A stretch of 6,710 bases of DNA from Bacteroidota bacterium (lineage in GTDB: Bacteria > Bacteroidota > Bacteroidia > Chitinophagales > UBA2359). The notes under the pieces are model-generated. The model was given only the letters and a program-made list of their open reading frames with translations. It was not told the origin of the DNA and searched no databases. A program made the translations under genes and the position numbers. Location of the stretch: NCBI GenBank assembly GCA_020629895.1, contig JAHDCM010000030.1, positions 7,990 to 14,699 of the forward strand, read 5' to 3'. Below are positions 5,579-6,710 of the stretch, in pieces. Position 1 is the stretch's first letter. Every line of letters begins with the position of its first letter.

Positions 5579-6710
5579 ATGCCTAAACATACCAAACTCA
5601 GTCGTCCTAATTTGGGGGAATTTGCTCGCCAAGAATGGGCCATTCTTGGAACGCCATGTGGGAATATTCAGCGCATTGCCAATACTGTTTTGGAACAATT
5701 ACAAAACGACTTTCAATTAGCTTATGTAGATGCTGATCATCCTCCTAAAAACGCTGATCCAGACGTTTTACAAGCACCTCCTACACACTGGGCTTATACC
5801 GACAAAATCACTCACCACCAACTCACCTTTACCAGTGATTTCAATGTATTTCAACGACGGCCTATTTTCAATCTCGTAGACGGAGTCTTAGTGAATGGGA
5901 ATCATTTTAAAGCCAAACGACAAGTAGTCGTTATTGATCCACGTAAATTTGAATCACTAGGGCGGAAACTAGATCGTTTGACTGATGTAACCTTGTTTAT
6001 AATGGAAGAAGGGCAATCTTCTATCCCTGATTTTTTGCAAGCTCACCTCCCTCATTGGCAGCAAATCCCTCAACTGAATAGCCAAGATGAGACGGGAATT
6101 AGTGCCTTTTTTCAACAGGAATTACAGGCAGCCATTCCCCCTATTTCGGGTTTGATATTAGCGGGTGGAAAGAGTGAACGGATGGGACAAGATAAAGGTC
6201 TGCTCAATTATCATGGGAAACCGCAGCGCGAGTTAATGGCAGATCTTTTACAAGGTCATTGCCACCAGACCTTTCTTTCTTGTCGTGCAGATCAAGCAGC
6301 GACTATTCAACAAGCACATATTGTTGATACCTTTATTGGGCTTGGGCCTTTTGGAGCTATTTTATCGGCTTTTCGCCAACAACCTAATCACGCATGGCTA
6401 GTACTTGCCTGCGATCTTCCTCTACTTGACCAAACAACAATTGATCTACTCGTACAAAAACGCCATCCTTCGAAGGTGGCAACGGCTTTTTATAATCCTG
6501 CTACTGATTTTCCTGAACCGTTAATTACGATTTGGGAACCGCGTAGTTATCTGCTTCTTTTGCAGTACTTGACACAAGGCTATTCTTGCCCTAGAAAGGT
6601 GCTAATTAATAGTGATATTGCATTAGTGGAGTTGAAGGATGCAAGTGTACTGCGAAATGTGAATACACCAGCGGAACGGGAGGAGGTGTTGAAACGATTA
6701 ACGATACGAC
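5579..6710 (+). CDS. mobA: Fusion protein: MobB-like degenerate P-loop domain + MobA molybdenum cofactor guanylyltransferase (3' end cut by window)
   Basis: The frame is open from ATG 5579, five bases after moaC, to the window edge: 377 codons with no stop. Residues about 188-365 are a MobA-type nucleotidyltransferase, which transfers GMP from GTP to Moco. Motifs are LAGGKSERMGQDKGLL (194-209), GPFGAILSAF (256-265), the metal-binding LACDLPLL (276-283, D279), and the C-terminal NVNTPAE (360-366). Standalone MobA is about 190-200 residues, so residues 1-187 are an additional domain. It reads like an alpha/beta fold: strand WAILGTPCGN (20-29), a helix to about 42, strand FQLAYVDADH (45-54), and later DGVLVNGNHF (101-110) then VVVID (116-120). 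That order resembles MobB (P-loop, then D-LVLVEGF), but the GxxGxGKT Walker A lysine is missing, so GTP binding as in MobB is doubtful. The end KRLTIR falls in the ACGATT repeat, and the stop is probably just past the edge. Confidence 0.86.
   Translation, partial: MPKHTKLSRPNLGEFARQEWAILGTPCGNIQRIANTVLEQLQNDFQLAYVDADHPPKNADPDVLQAPPTHWAYTDKITHHQLTFTSDFNVFQRRPIFNLVDGVLVNGNHFKAKRQVVVIDPRKFESLGRKLDRLTDVTLFIMEEGQSSIPDFLQAHLPHWQQIPQLNSQDETGISAFFQQELQAAIPPISGLILAGGKSERMGQDKGLLNYHGKPQRELMADLLQGHCHQTFLSCRADQAATIQQAHIVDTFIGLGPFGAILSAFRQQPNHAWLVLACDLPLLDQTTIDLLVQKRHPSKVATAFYNPATDFPEPLITIWEPRSYLLLLQYLTQGYSCPRKVLINSDIALVELKDASVLRNVNTPAEREEVLKRLTIR
6693..6710. repeat. ACGATT-type simple repeat at the mobA 3' end (cut by the window)
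   Basis: The last 18 bases read aacgattaacgatacgac with the words AACGATT, AACGAT and ACGA in tandem. This is the same low-complexity family seen at 1-80. In frame it gives the last residues of the fusion protein (RLTIR), beyond the conserved MobA end motif, so the repeat has probably grown into the coding sequence. Confidence 0.5.

Noticed and set aside
2723..6710. A novel system hidden in the plus-strand gene cluster
   Set aside because: The four genes carry full motifs for MoaA, MoeA, MoaC and MobA, so this is a standard Moco biosynthesis operon. Only the N-terminal domain of the last protein is out of the ordinary.
1..6710. Mobile elements, tRNA or rRNA genes
   Set aside because: No transposase or integrase motifs, no flanking target duplications and no cloverleaf or rRNA-like sequence were seen on either strand.

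Overview
The window looks like chromosomal DNA of a member of the Bacteroidota, probably a Saprospiraceae- or Flavobacteria-like marine or environmental lineage. The evidence is the moderate-to-low GC content, the absence of clear Shine-Dalgarno sequences, a lipoprotein with an acidic run right after the lipid-anchor cysteine, a CrtZ-type carotenoid hydroxylase, and an intergenic element of a GGGCG...TCGGGC...CCCTTGCGC type that I associate with this phylum. This assignment rests on recognition of protein and element style, not on a database search.

Left half (about 1-2611), all genes on the minus strand. In transcription order these are a lipoprotein with WSPDG-type (PD40/TolB-like) beta-propeller repeats (2611-1634), a 393-bp gene-free spacer holding two structured elements (about 1325-1392 and 1469-1624), a SprT-like zinc metallopeptidase-fold protein (1240-584) and a CrtZ-type beta-carotene hydroxylase (514-41). 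An inverted repeat of ACGATT-like words overlaps the crtZ stop codon.

Right half (about 2612-6710), all genes on the plus strand and divergent from the lipoprotein. This is a molybdenum cofactor (Moco) biosynthesis operon in the order moaA - moeA - moaC - mobA. MoaA and MoaC together make cyclic pyranopterin monophosphate from GTP, MoeA inserts molybdate into molybdopterin, and the MobA domain attaches GMP. The genes for MoaD, MoaE and MoaB/Mog are not in the window and presumably lie elsewhere or just beyond the right edge. The last gene runs off the edge. It carries a long N-terminal domain ahead of MobA that resembles a degenerate MobB-like P-loop domain.

Most of the window is ordinary core metabolism. 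The parts worth a second look are the structured intergenic element at 1469-1624 and its neighbour at 1325-1392, the MobB-like/MobA fusion, the missing ATG start of moaA, the 24-bp tandem repeat between moaA and moeA, and the ACGATT-type simple repeats that sit at gene 3' ends and become part of coding sequence.
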